64,000 nucleotides of DNA from Streptomyces sp. NRRL F-5135 (GCF_000719775.1 NZ_JOHR01000005.1:248001-312000), one strand, 5' to 3'. Counted from the stretch's first letter, positions 42,155 to 49,679 are shown. The notes: generated by a model from the sequence alone, not told the origin. Numbers and translations: made by a program.

Positions 42155-43348
42155 TCAGCGGGCCGCCGCCGACAGGGCGCGCAGGACGTCCGCGATGAGA
42201 TCCTCGGGGTCTTCCGCCCCGACGGAGAACCGGATGAAGCCCTCCGGTACGGCGTCGCCACCCCACCGTCCTCGACGTTCCGCGGTGGACCGTACGCCGC
42301 CGAAGCTCGTCGCGTCGTCCACCAGCCGCAGCCCGGCCAGGAAGCGCTCGGCACGGTCCCGGTCGGGGAGCACGAAGGACACCACGGCGCCGAAGCGCCG
42401 CATCTGCCCGGAGGCGACGGCGTACGAGGGATCGCCCGGCAGCCCCGGGTAGCGCAGCCCGGTCACCTCGTCGCGCGTCAGCAGCGCCTGCGCCAGTGCC
42501 AGCGCGTTCGCGCAGGCCCGGTCGAGGCGCAGCGGGAGCGTGGCCAGCGAGCGGTGCGCGAGCCATGCCTCCATCGGCCCCGGGATCGCCCCGGCGATCT
42601 TGCGCCAGCGCCGCACACCCGCGGCGAGATCCGGGTCGCGGCTGGTCACATGGCCGAGCAGAAGATCGCCGTGGCCCGTCATGCCCTTGGTGTCACTGGC
42701 CACCGAGAAGTCGGCGCCCAGTTCCAGCGGCCGCTGGCCGAGGGGGGTGGCCAGGGTGTTGTCGACGGCGACGAGGGCGCCGGCGGCGTGCGCCTCACGC
42801 ACCAGCCGTCGGACGTCGCACACATCGAGCCCCGGGTTGCAGGGCGTCTCGAGCCACAGGAGGCGGGCCCCGTCCAGGACGCTCAGCTGCGCGTCGCCGC
42901 CCGTCGGCGCGGTACGCACCTCCACCCCGTAGGCCTCGAGGCGTTCTCGTAGCAGCGGCAGCGCCTGATAGCCGTCGTCCGGAAGCACGACCGCGTCGCC
43001 GGCACCCAGTTGGGAGAAGACGACCGACGAGATCGCGGCCATCCCGGAGGCGAAGACCACGGTCTCGACGGGTTCCCCCGGTGCCTCCAGCTCACCGATG
43101 GCCCGCTCCAGCAGGGTCCAGGTCGGGTTCTCGTCCCGGCCGTAGGTGTACGGCCCGGCCGGCTCGCCCGGCAGGTGGTAGTGGGCGGCGAACACCGGCC
43201 CGGGCAGGGCCGGTTCATACGGAACCGGGTCGGGGAGCCCCGCTCGTACCGCCCGCGTTCCGTCCCCCAGGTCTCTCAGGTCCCTCTGACCACCCATGTC
43301 GCCCATGTCGTCGGCGCTTGCTCCTGTTCCGCTGGTCTCGTCTCTCAT
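42155..43348 (-). CDS. Cystathionine gamma-lyase/synthase-like PLP enzyme
   Basis: 397 residues of the Cys/Met-metabolism PLP family. The substrate/PLP loop YTYGRDENPTWTLLERAI, FASGMAAIS, and the Schiff-base lysine K221 in SDTKGMTGHGD are present. The N-terminal 30 residues are Asp/Gly-rich. It probably acts as gamma-lyase, gamma-synthase or a related C-S enzyme; the choice cannot be made from sequence. The membrane-protein gene begins as a separate unit 7 bp beyond its start-proximal side. Confidence 0.88.
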   Translation of the reverse strand: MRDETSGTGASADDMGDMGGQRDLRDLGDGTRAVRAGLPDPVPYEPALPGPVFAAHYHLPGEPAGPYTYGRDENPTWTLLERAIGELEAPGEPVETVVFASGMAAISSVVFSQLGAGDAVVLPDDGYQALPLLRERLEAYGVEVRTAPTGGDAQLSVLDGARLLWLETPCNPGLDVCDVRRLVREAHAAGALVAVDNTLATPLGQRPLELGADFSVASDTKGMTGHGDLLLGHVTSRDPDLAAGVRRWRKIAGAIPGPMEAWLAHRSLATLPLRLDRACANALALAQALLTRDEVTGLRYPGLPGDPSYAVASGQMRRFGAVVSFVLPDRDRAERFLAGLRLVDDATSFGGVRSTAERRGRWGGDAVPEGFIRFSVGAEDPEDLIADVLRALSAAAR

Positions 43349-43355
43349 GGGGAGG

Positions 43356-43736
43356 TCAGTCCTCGTTGTCGGGGAGAACGATGTGCAGCGCCCAGGACAC
43401 GATCGAGATGATCAGGCCACCGAGTACGGCCGTCCAGAAGCCGTTGACGTGGAAGCTCAGGTTCAGCACGCCCGCGAGCCAGGACGTCAACAGCAGCATC
43501 AGGGCGTTGACCACCAGGGTGATCAGTCCCAGCGTGAGGATGAACAGCGGCAGCGTCAGCAGCTTGACCACCGGCTTGACGAGGAAGTTCACCAGGCCGA
43601 AGAGAAGGGCGACGAGTACCAGCGTCAGTGCCTTCCTGCCGACGTTTCCGCCGGTCAGGGTGATGTCCTGGATCAGCCAGATCGCGACCGCGAGGGCGCC
43701 CGCGTTGGCTATCGTCTTGACTACGAAATTCTTCAT
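43356..43736 (-). CDS. Phage-holin-family-IV (YvlD-like) membrane protein
   Basis: 126 residues from ATG 43736 (MKNFVVKTIANAGALAVAIWL). Four hydrophobic segments, GRKALTLVLVALLFGLVNFLVKPVVKLLTLP being the family hallmark. Despite the family name it is a common chromosomal protein in actinobacteria, with roles suggested in envelope homeostasis. Its stop is 7 bp before the PLP-lyase start, so the two are probably co-transcribed. Confidence 0.88.
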   Translation of the reverse strand: MKNFVVKTIANAGALAVAIWLIQDITLTGGNVGRKALTLVLVALLFGLVNFLVKPVVKLLTLPLFILTLGLITLVVNALMLLLTSWLAGVLNLSFHVNGFWTAVLGGLIISIVSWALHIVLPDNED

Positions 43737-43885
43737 GTGTCTGATCGTGACACGGCGGCCGTCCAGGGAGTCCGGACAGTCCATGAGCACAGCTAAAGTC
43801 CCTGGTCGGGGCCACCGGGTCCACAGCTCTCCACACAGATTGTGAGATGTTGTGAGACGGTCCGGCGCCCCGACCGGGCGCAGAA

Positions 43886-44035
43886 TCACTGCTCTCGAGG
43901 ACCGGGCGGGAAAACCCCTGCGATCCGTGCGGCCGCAACCTCGGCCCGGAGATCATCGAGCTGGCGTCTCAGCGACCGATGCAGCACGGCGGCCGTAACG
44001 GCTCCCACCACCGCGGCTACGGCTGTTCTGAACAT
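43886..44035 (-). CDS. Small membrane peptide (49 aa)
   Basis: Short frame from ATG 44035 to TGA 43886: a hydrophobic N-terminus MFRTAVAAVVGAVTAAVL, then a charged amphipathic helix HRSLRRQLDDLRAEVAAAR and a Pro-rich tail. GGGGGGA lies 7-8 bases upstream of the ATG. It is 81 bp downstream of the secreted DLGWG peptide gene, separated by a hairpin. Function unknown; coding status is inferred from RBS and composition. Confidence 0.55.
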   Translation of the reverse strand: MFRTAVAAVVGAVTAAVLHRSLRRQLDDLRAEVAAARIAGVFPPGPREQ

Positions 44036-44066
44036 CCTTTCGTCCCCCCATTACATGGTGATAGCG

Positions 44067-44100
44067 GGGCCCGACTCGCCGGATCACGGGAGCCGGGCCC
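44067..44100 (-). terminator. Hairpin after the secreted-peptide gene
   Basis: 11-bp stem with one mismatch (44067-44077 with 44090-44100), 12-nt loop, 17 bp after the stop codon of the 60-aa gene. Could also act for rightward-facing transcripts. Confidence 0.6.
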
Positions 44101-44116
44101 TATGTCGTGCGGTGGC

Positions 44117-44299
44117 TCAGCCCCAGCCGAGGTCGTCCGTGTCGGCGTACTGTGAGGGGGAAGCGGTGCCCCATCCAAGGTCGGCGGTCACCGGCGGGGG
44201 CGTTTGGTGCAGTTGCTGAGCGGCTGCGGCCGGCGTGGTGACGAGAGCGGCGAAGAGTGCCAGCGCTGCGGATGCGACCGCCAGGCATGTTGTACGCAT
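44117..44299 (-). CDS. Small secreted peptide precursor with two DLGWG motifs
   Basis: 60 residues from ATG 44299 (GGGGA upstream; upstream in-frame codons lack a signal). Signal peptide LAVASAALALFAALVTTPAAAA with probable cleavage near residue 26-27. The mature ~34-residue part contains DLGWG at 40-44 and again at 56-60, the last five residues. There are no cysteines in the mature part, and nothing resembles a lanthipeptide or lasso core. It is divergent from a LuxR/TrmB-like regulator across an AT-rich gap. A signalling peptide is a reasonable hypothesis, not shown. Confidence 0.65.
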   Translation of the reverse strand: MRTTCLAVASAALALFAALVTTPAAAAQQLHQTPPPVTADLGWGTASPSQYADTDDLGWG

Positions 44300-44385
44300 G
44301 GGTGTCCCCTCTGTGTCCATTGCGTGATGGCCATGTGCCTTACGGTTACACGAGTGACGAGTGTGCACCAGGGGTTAGGTGCTGC

Positions 44386-44428
44386 GAGTTTTTGCAATTG
44401 CAAGTTCTTGCATTCCGTCAAAACGGAA
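44386..44428. promoter_or_regulatory. AT-rich repeat region between peptide and regulator genes
   Basis: Contains the palindrome TTGCAATTGCAA (44392-44403), a further TTGCA at 44408, and TTCCGT-CAAA-ACGGAA (44413-44428), just before the regulator's ribosome site AGGGGGA. Likely operator DNA for the divergent pair. Confidence 0.55.
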
Positions 44429-44440
44429 ATAGGGGGATGA

Positions 44441-45400
44441 ATGTCTGGAGTAGCCCTGTCGCGGGAGGCCATCGCGGCGTACCGGGCGCTCACGCAAGAC
44501 GAGCCGCCACCGGAAGGCAGCGACCTTCAGCCGCTCATCGACCTCGGGCTGGTCACCGCCGACCCCGCCAATCCTGAGCGGGCCATCGCCGCCGACCCCC
44601 GCGGTGTCACGCAGACGCTGATGACGGCCGCCCGCACCGAGATGGCATCGCTGCTCGAGGACATGGCGCTGCTACCGACTCTTGAGGCCACACTGACGGC
44701 CGCCTACGACTCCGACCGTCTCTACAGCGGGCCCGGCGGCGAGTACCTGCCGACCCGGCAGCAGATGAACGCGCGGATCGAGGAAGTGAGCCGACGGGCC
44801 GATCGTGAAATCCTGACCGCGCAGCCCGGCGAGCCGGCCGACCGTGACCCGGAGATACTGCGCCAGGGCGTAGGGCGCGTCTGGCGAGCCCTCGGCAACG
44901 GCGTGCGGGTCAAAAGTCTCTACACGACCCTCGCGTACTCCCACGCACAGACCAGGGCCTACGTACAGGAGATCGCGGACGCCGGCGCTGACGTCCGGGC
45001 GTATCGCCTCAGCTTCCCCCGGATGATGATCATCGACGGCGTGCACCTCTTCATTGACGATCACCTCGCGCGCGACGACGAGACCGACCGGAACGCCGGA
45101 TGGCACATCTTCGACCGCGCCGTAGTCGCCTGGGCACAGTCCATTTTCATGCTGATGTGGGGACGAGCCGTCCGCTGGTCCGAGCTCGGCGAGCCGGAGG
45201 ACAGCATCGTCACCGACCGCCAGGCCGCGATCCTGAGTGAACTCGCCTCCGGTCTGACACAGTCCCGGATCGCACCGCGCCTCGGCCTCGCGCCGCGGAC
45301 CGTCGCCGCTGATCTGGCAGCGCTGAAAGAGCAACTCGGAGCGACCACGATCTACCAGGTCATGGCGTGGTGGGGTCGGGTCGACCGATCCCACCACTGA
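44441..45400 (+). CDS. LuxR-type HTH regulator with TrmB-like N-terminal domain
   Basis: 319 residues from ATG 44441 (AGGGGG upstream). The N-terminal part (LSREAIAAYRALTQDEPPPE) resembles a TrmB-type winged helix. The middle resembles a PLD-like sensor (RLSFPRMMIIDGVHLFIDD). The C-terminal LuxR HTH is VTDRQAAILSELASGLTQSRIAPRLGLAPRTVAADLAALKEQLG. There is no receiver domain or Walker motif. Such orphan regulators are numerous in Streptomyces, with unknown signals. Divergent from the DLGWG peptide gene. Its 3' end overlaps the convergent 75-aa gene by 41 bp. Confidence 0.88.
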   Translation: MSGVALSREAIAAYRALTQDEPPPEGSDLQPLIDLGLVTADPANPERAIAADPRGVTQTLMTAARTEMASLLEDMALLPTLEATLTAAYDSDRLYSGPGGEYLPTRQQMNARIEEVSRRADREILTAQPGEPADRDPEILRQGVGRVWRALGNGVRVKSLYTTLAYSHAQTRAYVQEIADAGADVRAYRLSFPRMMIIDGVHLFIDDHLARDDETDRNAGWHIFDRAVVAWAQSIFMLMWGRAVRWSELGEPEDSIVTDRQAAILSELASGLTQSRIAPRLGLAPRTVAADLAALKEQLGATTIYQVMAWWGRVDRSHH

Positions 45401-45587
45401 AGACCGCCGCGACCTCTGCCGGCGTTGCCGCCCGGACGCATTCCAGGGGCGCGCTCCATGCAGCGCCACCCTCCAGCGGCTCCAGGCAGCACGCGTTAGT
45501 GCGCCGGGAAAGGAGATAACCGATAGCGCCCGTGCGGGTGTCCACGGCCATGCGGTGGCTGGTCTGGCTGCGCCACGGCTCGGGCAC
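45360..45587 (-). CDS. Small hypothetical protein (75 aa)
   Basis: From GTG 45587 with GGAGG six bases upstream. Contains MAVDTRTGAIGYLL, CCLEPLEGGAAWSAPLECVRAAT; the pattern of a small beta-rich protein found near Streptomyces XRE regulators and prophages. Divergent from the XRE gene at 45695, with a palindrome between. Function unknown. Confidence 0.65.
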   Translation of the reverse strand: MPEPWRSQTSHRMAVDTRTGAIGYLLSRRTNACCLEPLEGGAAWSAPLECVRAATPAEVAAVFSGGIGRPDPTTP

Positions 45588-45643
45588 GAACTCCTCCTGT
45601 GGTGTGCGGCGGCCGCGGACGGCTCACCATCTTGATCACAAAA

Positions 45644-45661
45644 TTTCCCTGACCAGGGAAA
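45644..45661. promoter_or_regulatory. Palindromic operator (candidate) between the 75-aa and XRE genes
   Basis: TTTCCCT-GACC-AGGGAAA, 7-bp arms and 4-nt spacer, in a locally AT-rich gap. Probably bound by the adjacent XRE protein. Confidence 0.6.
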
Positions 45662-45694
45662 GACAAGGCGTCATGATCGTCAGAATGTGGCTGG

Positions 45695-45928
45695 GTGTCC
45701 GATCCCCCGCCCGCTTGGGAGCTTTCCCGCCGTCAGGAGATCGGTGTTCGACTGCGTGAGGCCCGGTTGGACGCCGGCCTGACGCAGATACGGCTCGGCG
45801 AGATCGTCGGGCTCAGCCACAAGACGATCCACGGAATCGAGTACGCGACTACCAATCCGAATCTGGGGATGCTGATCCGGATCGCGCGTGCCGTTGGTCG
45901 GCCGCTGTCAGACCTCGTCGGAGACTAA
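45695..45928 (+). CDS. XRE-family HTH regulator (small)
   Basis: 77 residues from GTG 45695. A single HTH domain, GVRLREARLDAGLTQIRLGEIVGLSHKTIHGIEYATTNPNLGMLIRIARAVG. Resembles a phage or plasmid repressor, about the size of minimal XRE proteins. Divergent from the 75-aa gene. Confidence 0.87.
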   Translation: MSDPPPAWELSRRQEIGVRLREARLDAGLTQIRLGEIVGLSHKTIHGIEYATTNPNLGMLIRIARAVGRPLSDLVGD

Positions 45929-46052
45929 GTCGAATTCGTATCGCATGGGTGATTCCTAACATGGCCAGGAACGTCCGGTCGATACTGCGCACGGGCCCCG
46001 GCCGGCGTCCACGAGAGATGACGGCGGCCAGGGCGGTGAACGTGGGCAGACG

Positions 46053-46190
46053 TCAGCTGCCGCACTTGTGGCAGGGGGTACTCCCTACCCGGGCGATCTT
46101 CCTGCCCTTCTCGTCGGTCTCCCAGATGTCGGACCGGGATCCGTCACAGCCAGGGGTAGGGCACGGTACGACCTCCGACACTTGAGCCAT
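46053..46190 (-). CDS. Tiny zinc-ribbon-like protein (45 aa)
   Basis: ATG 46190 to TGA 46053; GGAG nine bases upstream. Two Cys pairs, CPTPGC (residues 10-15) and CHKC (40-43), spaced like a rubredoxin-type zinc ribbon, with a charged loop SDIWETDEKGRKIARVG between. Its start overlaps the end of the 105-aa zinc-ribbon gene, suggesting coupling. Function unknown. Confidence 0.68.
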   Translation of the reverse strand: MAQVSEVVPCPTPGCDGSRSDIWETDEKGRKIARVGSTPCHKCGS

Positions 46191-46461
46191 TCCTGCTGTC
46201 TCCTGTTCTGGATGATCCGCAGCTCCTGCACGCCTTGCGATTGACGGTGGTCACGCGGCCGCGGGCCCCGAACTCGTAGCGGTCTTCGACCATTCCGGCA
46301 CAGGCAGCGGTGGAGCAGCGGGCGGTCACCCGCGTTCTGGAGAACGCGTCGCCGCTGGGTGATTGGTCACAGAAGAGGCACGGGAAGAGAGTCTTTCCGT
46401 CCTCGTTTTCCACGTAGGCGATGGCCTCGGCGACCTTGCAGTGAGGGCAGATGAGTGCCAT
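46144..46461 (-). CDS. Cys-rich zinc-binding protein (105 aa)
   Basis: From ATG 46461 (GAGAGGA upstream). Begins MALICPHCKVAEAIAYVENEDG; pairs CPHC, CLFC, CSTAAC and CRSC could form two zinc ribbons. The last 15 residues overlap the 45-aa gene in another frame. Probably an early gene of the integrated element; DNA or RNA binding is possible. Confidence 0.65.
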   Translation of the reverse strand: MALICPHCKVAEAIAYVENEDGKTLFPCLFCDQSPSGDAFSRTRVTARCSTAACAGMVEDRYEFGARGRVTTVNRKACRSCGSSRTGDSRNGSSVGGRTVPYPWL

Positions 46462-46580
46462 GTCGTCCTCTCATCTCGTCTCGGTTGACCGCCGAGTGTT
46501 ACGCCCCGATGTGCGGCATGTGCTCTGTTCCGCCCTCCTTTCACTCGGGTGGGTGGATCTCGCCTCCTTACGGAGCGGGC

Positions 46581-46621
46581 GCCCCGGCCGGTGCCCACGG
46601 GGGAGAGCGACCGGCCGGGGC
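46581..46621 (-). terminator. Hairpin between two small-gene clusters
   Basis: 12-bp perfect stem (46581-46592 with 46610-46621), 17-nt loop, downstream of the 53-aa gene. Separates the 46.66-48.25 kb operon from the zinc-ribbon pair. Confidence 0.65.
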
Positions 46622-46663
46622 TGTAGCCCGCCCGCTGCGCCGCCGGGTGCAGCGGACGGGAGA

Positions 46664-46825
46664 TCACCAGGGGCGCGGCACCGGCGACCGGCGCGGCTCC
46701 CAGTCGGGCCGCGGGCACACGCTTCGGTGGAGGACCACGTCGGGTGCAGCGGCCGATCCGGTCTCCACGGTGCGGCGGTCGACATCCTGGGGTGCAATCG
46801 GCTGATCGCAGCGGGCGCAGAGCAT
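46664..46825 (-). CDS. Small Cys-containing protein (53 aa)
   Basis: ATG 46825 to TGA 46664. Begins MLCARCDQPIAPQDVDRR with a CARC pair, and has a later H-x3-C (LHRSVC). GGAGG lies 5 bases upstream, inside the gap after the previous stop, implying coupled translation. Similar tiny proteins are scattered in Streptomyces mobile elements; function unknown. Confidence 0.7.
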   Translation of the reverse strand: MLCARCDQPIAPQDVDRRTVETGSAAAPDVVLHRSVCPRPDWEPRRSPVPRPW

Positions 46826-46837
46826 CAGATCCTCCAG

Positions 46838-47089
46838 TCAGCTGGGGTGGCCGGCGGCCACGTACGGCCGGGCCGGGTCGGCGTGCGCGGTGTGGTGTAT
46901 GAGCGTGAGGTGCCCGAGGCAGCTTCGGCAGGCGAACAGCGGCGTCTCGTACGCGCGGTGCCCGGGGCCGCCGGGGCTGGACATGGTCCCGATCCGAATC
47001 GTGGTGAGCGCGGAGCGGCGGCAGATGAAGCACGGCCCGAGGGCCGGAGCGACGCCGCTCGGGAGTGCGAGCTGGAGACGGAGGCTCAC
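46838..47089 (-). CDS. Hypothetical protein with two CxxC pairs (83 aa)
   Basis: From GTG 47089, overlapping the stop of the preceding gene (GTGA). CFIC and CRSC with HLTLIHHTAHAD between could bind zinc. Part of a four-gene coupled operon (47784-48254, 47086-47787, this, 46664-46825). Confidence 0.65.
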   Translation of the reverse strand: MSLRLQLALPSGVAPALGPCFICRRSALTTIRIGTMSSPGGPGHRAYETPLFACRSCLGHLTLIHHTAHADPARPYVAAGHPS

Positions 47090-47787
47090 GGCTTCTCCGG
47101 TACGACGTAGAGGTGGCGGCCGTCATCGTGGCGGTCGGAGCACTGGCGGCACGTGTACGAGACGATCCCGGGGCCGCTCATCGAGGGGCTGTAGTCGACG
47201 GGGCGGACGTCACGGGTCGGCGTGTGGCAGTGGCGGCAGACGTCGACCGGACCAAGTGCGGGGATGTCGGCGAGGGGGCCGATGACGGCCTCGATCGCGG
47301 CACGCAGCACATCCGGGTCAGCGAACGGCGGTGCGACGAGAGGCGAGCGGAGCCAGCGCGTGCCGTCGTGGTATCCGGCGGCGCAGGGGACGAGGAGGCA
47401 GTCTCCGCTGTCGTAGTGGACCACGTCGGCGGCGCTGGCATCGGGCCAGTCCTCGGCGCCCGACGGAGGAACGGGCCACACCAGGTGGCGCAGGCCAGGG
47501 TCCTCGAATACGGGGACCAGGCGGTCACCGAGCACGCCCAGAACGTGGTGTCCCCATACGGACGGCACTGCGACCGCGCTCCAGGTGTCGTCCACGGTCA
47601 TCAGCTCCAGCGGGGCGCTGACGGGCAGGTAGTGCGGCACCGCTGTGCGAGCCTGCCGTTCTGCCTGCCGTAAGGCGGCGCCGTATGCGCAGCTTCCGCC
47701 GGTTGCGCAGGGTGGACAGACATCGAGGTGGTCCAGCAGGGTGCCGTACGCATCCCGGTGTTTTTGGCTCTGGAGGATATCGGTCAC
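47086..47787 (-). CDS. Hypothetical Cys-rich protein (233 aa)
   Basis: From GTG 47787 (GGGAG upstream), overlapping the preceding stop as GTGA. N-terminal HLDVCPPCATGGSC resembles a zf-HC2-like Cys cluster. The C-terminal CRHCHTPTRDVRP and YTCRQCSD are CxxC knuckles. The middle is Trp/Pro-rich, with VPCAAGYHDGTRWL. No known domain recognised. Confidence 0.7.
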   Translation of the reverse strand: MTDILQSQKHRDAYGTLLDHLDVCPPCATGGSCAYGAALRQAERQARTAVPHYLPVSAPLELMTVDDTWSAVAVPSVWGHHVLGVLGDRLVPVFEDPGLRHLVWPVPPSGAEDWPDASAADVVHYDSGDCLLVPCAAGYHDGTRWLRSPLVAPPFADPDVLRAAIEAVIGPLADIPALGPVDVCRHCHTPTRDVRPVDYSPSMSGPGIVSYTCRQCSDRHDDGRHLYVVPEKP

Positions 47788-48254
47788 CAAGCGCTCCCTC
47801 GGCGCGTGGCGGTGGCCAGAAGCGCGGTCACCGAGTCGAGCGTGCACAGTCGGCCGGGCAGCGTGGGCGGGACGGCCCAGTGCGTGCCCCGGGGGTCAGT
47901 GAAGTCGATACGGGGCACAGGAACGTACGAACCGCGGCCGAGCGCGACCGCATCCGACGAGCGCCAGGACGCGGCGAGCCCGACAGGAACGAGCATGTAA
48001 TACCAGCAGGCGGGTGCCCAGATGACGGGGCCGCTCAGCGCACGCAGGACGGCGCCCACGGAGGACGGGTCGGTGGCGCCAGCCGCCGCGCAGACGATGC
48101 GGTCGGGGATCTTCAGCACGTCGAACGTGCCGCCAACAGCAAGAACGGCGGGGCGGCCGGTGCTCCACTCTTGATACGCGGACGACGGGTTGGCGTTCGC
48201 GGCCGCCAGCCATTCCTCCACGGGGGTGAGCGCCAGGGGGTGCTGTTGCTTCAT
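47784..48254 (-). CDS. Hypothetical protein, reduced primase-polymerase-like (156 aa)
   Basis: From ATG 48254 (GGAG six bases upstream). Contains WSTGRPAVLAVGGTFDVLKIP, GPVIWAPACWYYMLVPVGLA and PRGTHWAVPP, a pattern shared with small Streptomyces proteins labelled bifunctional primase/polymerase, but catalytic acids are not evident. First gene of the operon; palindromes lie just upstream. Confidence 0.65.
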   Translation of the reverse strand: MKQQHPLALTPVEEWLAAANANPSSAYQEWSTGRPAVLAVGGTFDVLKIPDRIVCAAAGATDPSSVGAVLRALSGPVIWAPACWYYMLVPVGLAASWRSSDAVALGRGSYVPVPRIDFTDPRGTHWAVPPTLPGRLCTLDSVTALLATATRRGSAW

Positions 48255-48263
48255 GGTCGGCTC

Positions 48264-48333
48264 CATGTGACGGCTATGTCTCACGTCACATGCAACAGGC
48301 CAGGCAAGACCGGAAGTACCCCAAGCTGGGGTA
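48264..48333. promoter_or_regulatory. Two operator-like palindromes before the 48.25-kb operon
   Basis: TACCCCA-AGC-TGGGGTA at 48317-48333 (7-bp arms) and CATGTGAC...GTCACATG at 48264-48292 (8-bp arms, 13-nt spacer). They lie between the XRE gene stop and the first operon gene. Confidence 0.6.
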
Positions 48334-48357
48334 GTTCTGTCGGTGCGTCAGGGTTGC

Positions 48358-49569
48358 TTACTCCAACCCGAACCAGCTACTGAGCGACCGGAGCTCTTCA
48401 GTCGTCCGCCGGTACTTCATCGTGAGCAACAAGGCTGCATCCCGGGCCATCGGCTTGTACCTGGTCACCTGTGGCGCAGCCTTGCGGGCCTTCTGGAGAT
48501 GATCCAGCGCATCCTCACGCCGGTCGGCGGCAATGTGCACGCGAGCCACGTTGATGTGGAACGCGCTCACTCGAGTCGGTGGTACCGACTTCGGCAGCGT
48601 CTTGGTCCGGCCGATCACCTCGTCAGCCTCCGCCGTCTGCTGAAGTTCGAGACGCGCCTGGATCTCGTGGATGGCCAAGTTCCCCTGACCGAACACCACA
48701 CTGTGGTGCCGCTGGTCCGCGGCCGCTGGCAGATGGTCAAGGAGCGCGCGCGCCTGTTCCAGGTGGTGGTCGGTCGCTGCCTCATCGCGGCAACGCGATG
48801 CGAGGGTTACCTCCCGCAGGCGCATACCGCCGAGAACCGTCACCCACTCTGCCCCCCGGCCGCGACCCTCATCGGCCACCCGCTCCCGAGCAGCTTGCAG
48901 GACGCGCAGCCCGGCGCTGTACTCATGCGCGGACTTGAACGTCTCGACGCGCTTGTACTCGGCCAACGCGACCAGCAGAGGATCGCCGGAGAGGCCAGCA
49001 GACCACCGTAGGCGGTCCTCCACCTGCCCGCGCAGATCCGGATAGCCAAGCCGGTAGGTGAGCGTATGCGCCAGGTCGTAGGCGAGCGTCAGCAGTCGGG
49101 CCGCCTGCCTTTGTTCCTTGCCCGTGCGCAGGTGCACGGATGCGGTCAGTTCTTCCAGCAGCGCGGGCAACGCCGCGCCGAGCCTGGTGAGTCGTCCGTG
49201 GACTCGGTGCTCCGTCGCCGCATCAAGATCGGCGCGCAGAGCGGCCAGTGACCGGGGCTTGGTGAACCAGTCGCCGGGCAAATCCCAGTGCCGCAGTGCG
49301 GCCCGCACCTCAGTGATAGGCGCGTGCACCTGCTCGTCCTGCGGCAGCTCCCGGTACGGCTGACCGGTGAGGTCCTCTACGGTGACGTGCAAGACGCGGG
49401 CAACGCCTGTGAGGACGCTGGGGGTGGGCTGTCGTTCTCCGCGTTCGACCTTGCGGATCGTGCCCAACGAAAGGTGGGCGTGATCTGCAAGTTGCTGTTG
49501 GGTGTATCCGGCCAGTTTTCGGCGTGCCGCCATGCGCGCACCGATGTGAACGTCGTTGGGCTCGGGCAT
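48358..49569 (-). CDS. XRE-family regulator with TPR-like C-terminal region
   Basis: 403 residues from ATG 49569 (GGAG seven bases upstream). The N-terminal HTH is GARMAARRKLAGYTQQQLADHAHLSLGTIRKVERGERQPTPSVL. The rest is alpha-helical in TPR-like repeats (LLTLAYDLAHTLTYRLGYPD, FGQGNLAIHEIQARLELQQ), the standard Streptomyces layout. Probably controls the downstream small-gene operon. Confidence 0.9.
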   Translation of the reverse strand: MPEPNDVHIGARMAARRKLAGYTQQQLADHAHLSLGTIRKVERGERQPTPSVLTGVARVLHVTVEDLTGQPYRELPQDEQVHAPITEVRAALRHWDLPGDWFTKPRSLAALRADLDAATEHRVHGRLTRLGAALPALLEELTASVHLRTGKEQRQAARLLTLAYDLAHTLTYRLGYPDLRGQVEDRLRWSAGLSGDPLLVALAEYKRVETFKSAHEYSAGLRVLQAARERVADEGRGRGAEWVTVLGGMRLREVTLASRCRDEAATDHHLEQARALLDHLPAAADQRHHSVVFGQGNLAIHEIQARLELQQTAEADEVIGRTKTLPKSVPPTRVSAFHINVARVHIAADRREDALDHLQKARKAAPQVTRYKPMARDAALLLTMKYRRTTEELRSLSSWFGLE

Positions 49570-49636
49570 AATTGGCTCCGTTCTGCGCGTGACAACCAGA
49601 ACGGTACGCCCGGTCGGCTCCGGGTAACGCACGAAA

Positions 49637-49672
49637 GCCCCCTTCACCGGCCCGTAGGCCGGTGAAGGGGGC
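49637..49672 (-). terminator. Terminator of the prophage late operon
   Basis: Perfect 16-bp stem (49637-49652 with 49657-49672), loop CGTA, then TTTCGTG on the minus strand. It starts 7 bp after the stop codon of the collagen-like gene, the last late gene. Confidence 0.88.
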
Positions 49673-49679
49673 GCTGCTG

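Noticed and set aside
43791..43880. Possible tRNA near the holin-family gene as a phage attachment site
   Set aside because: No T-loop GGTTCGA-type sequence, acceptor stem or CCA could be found.
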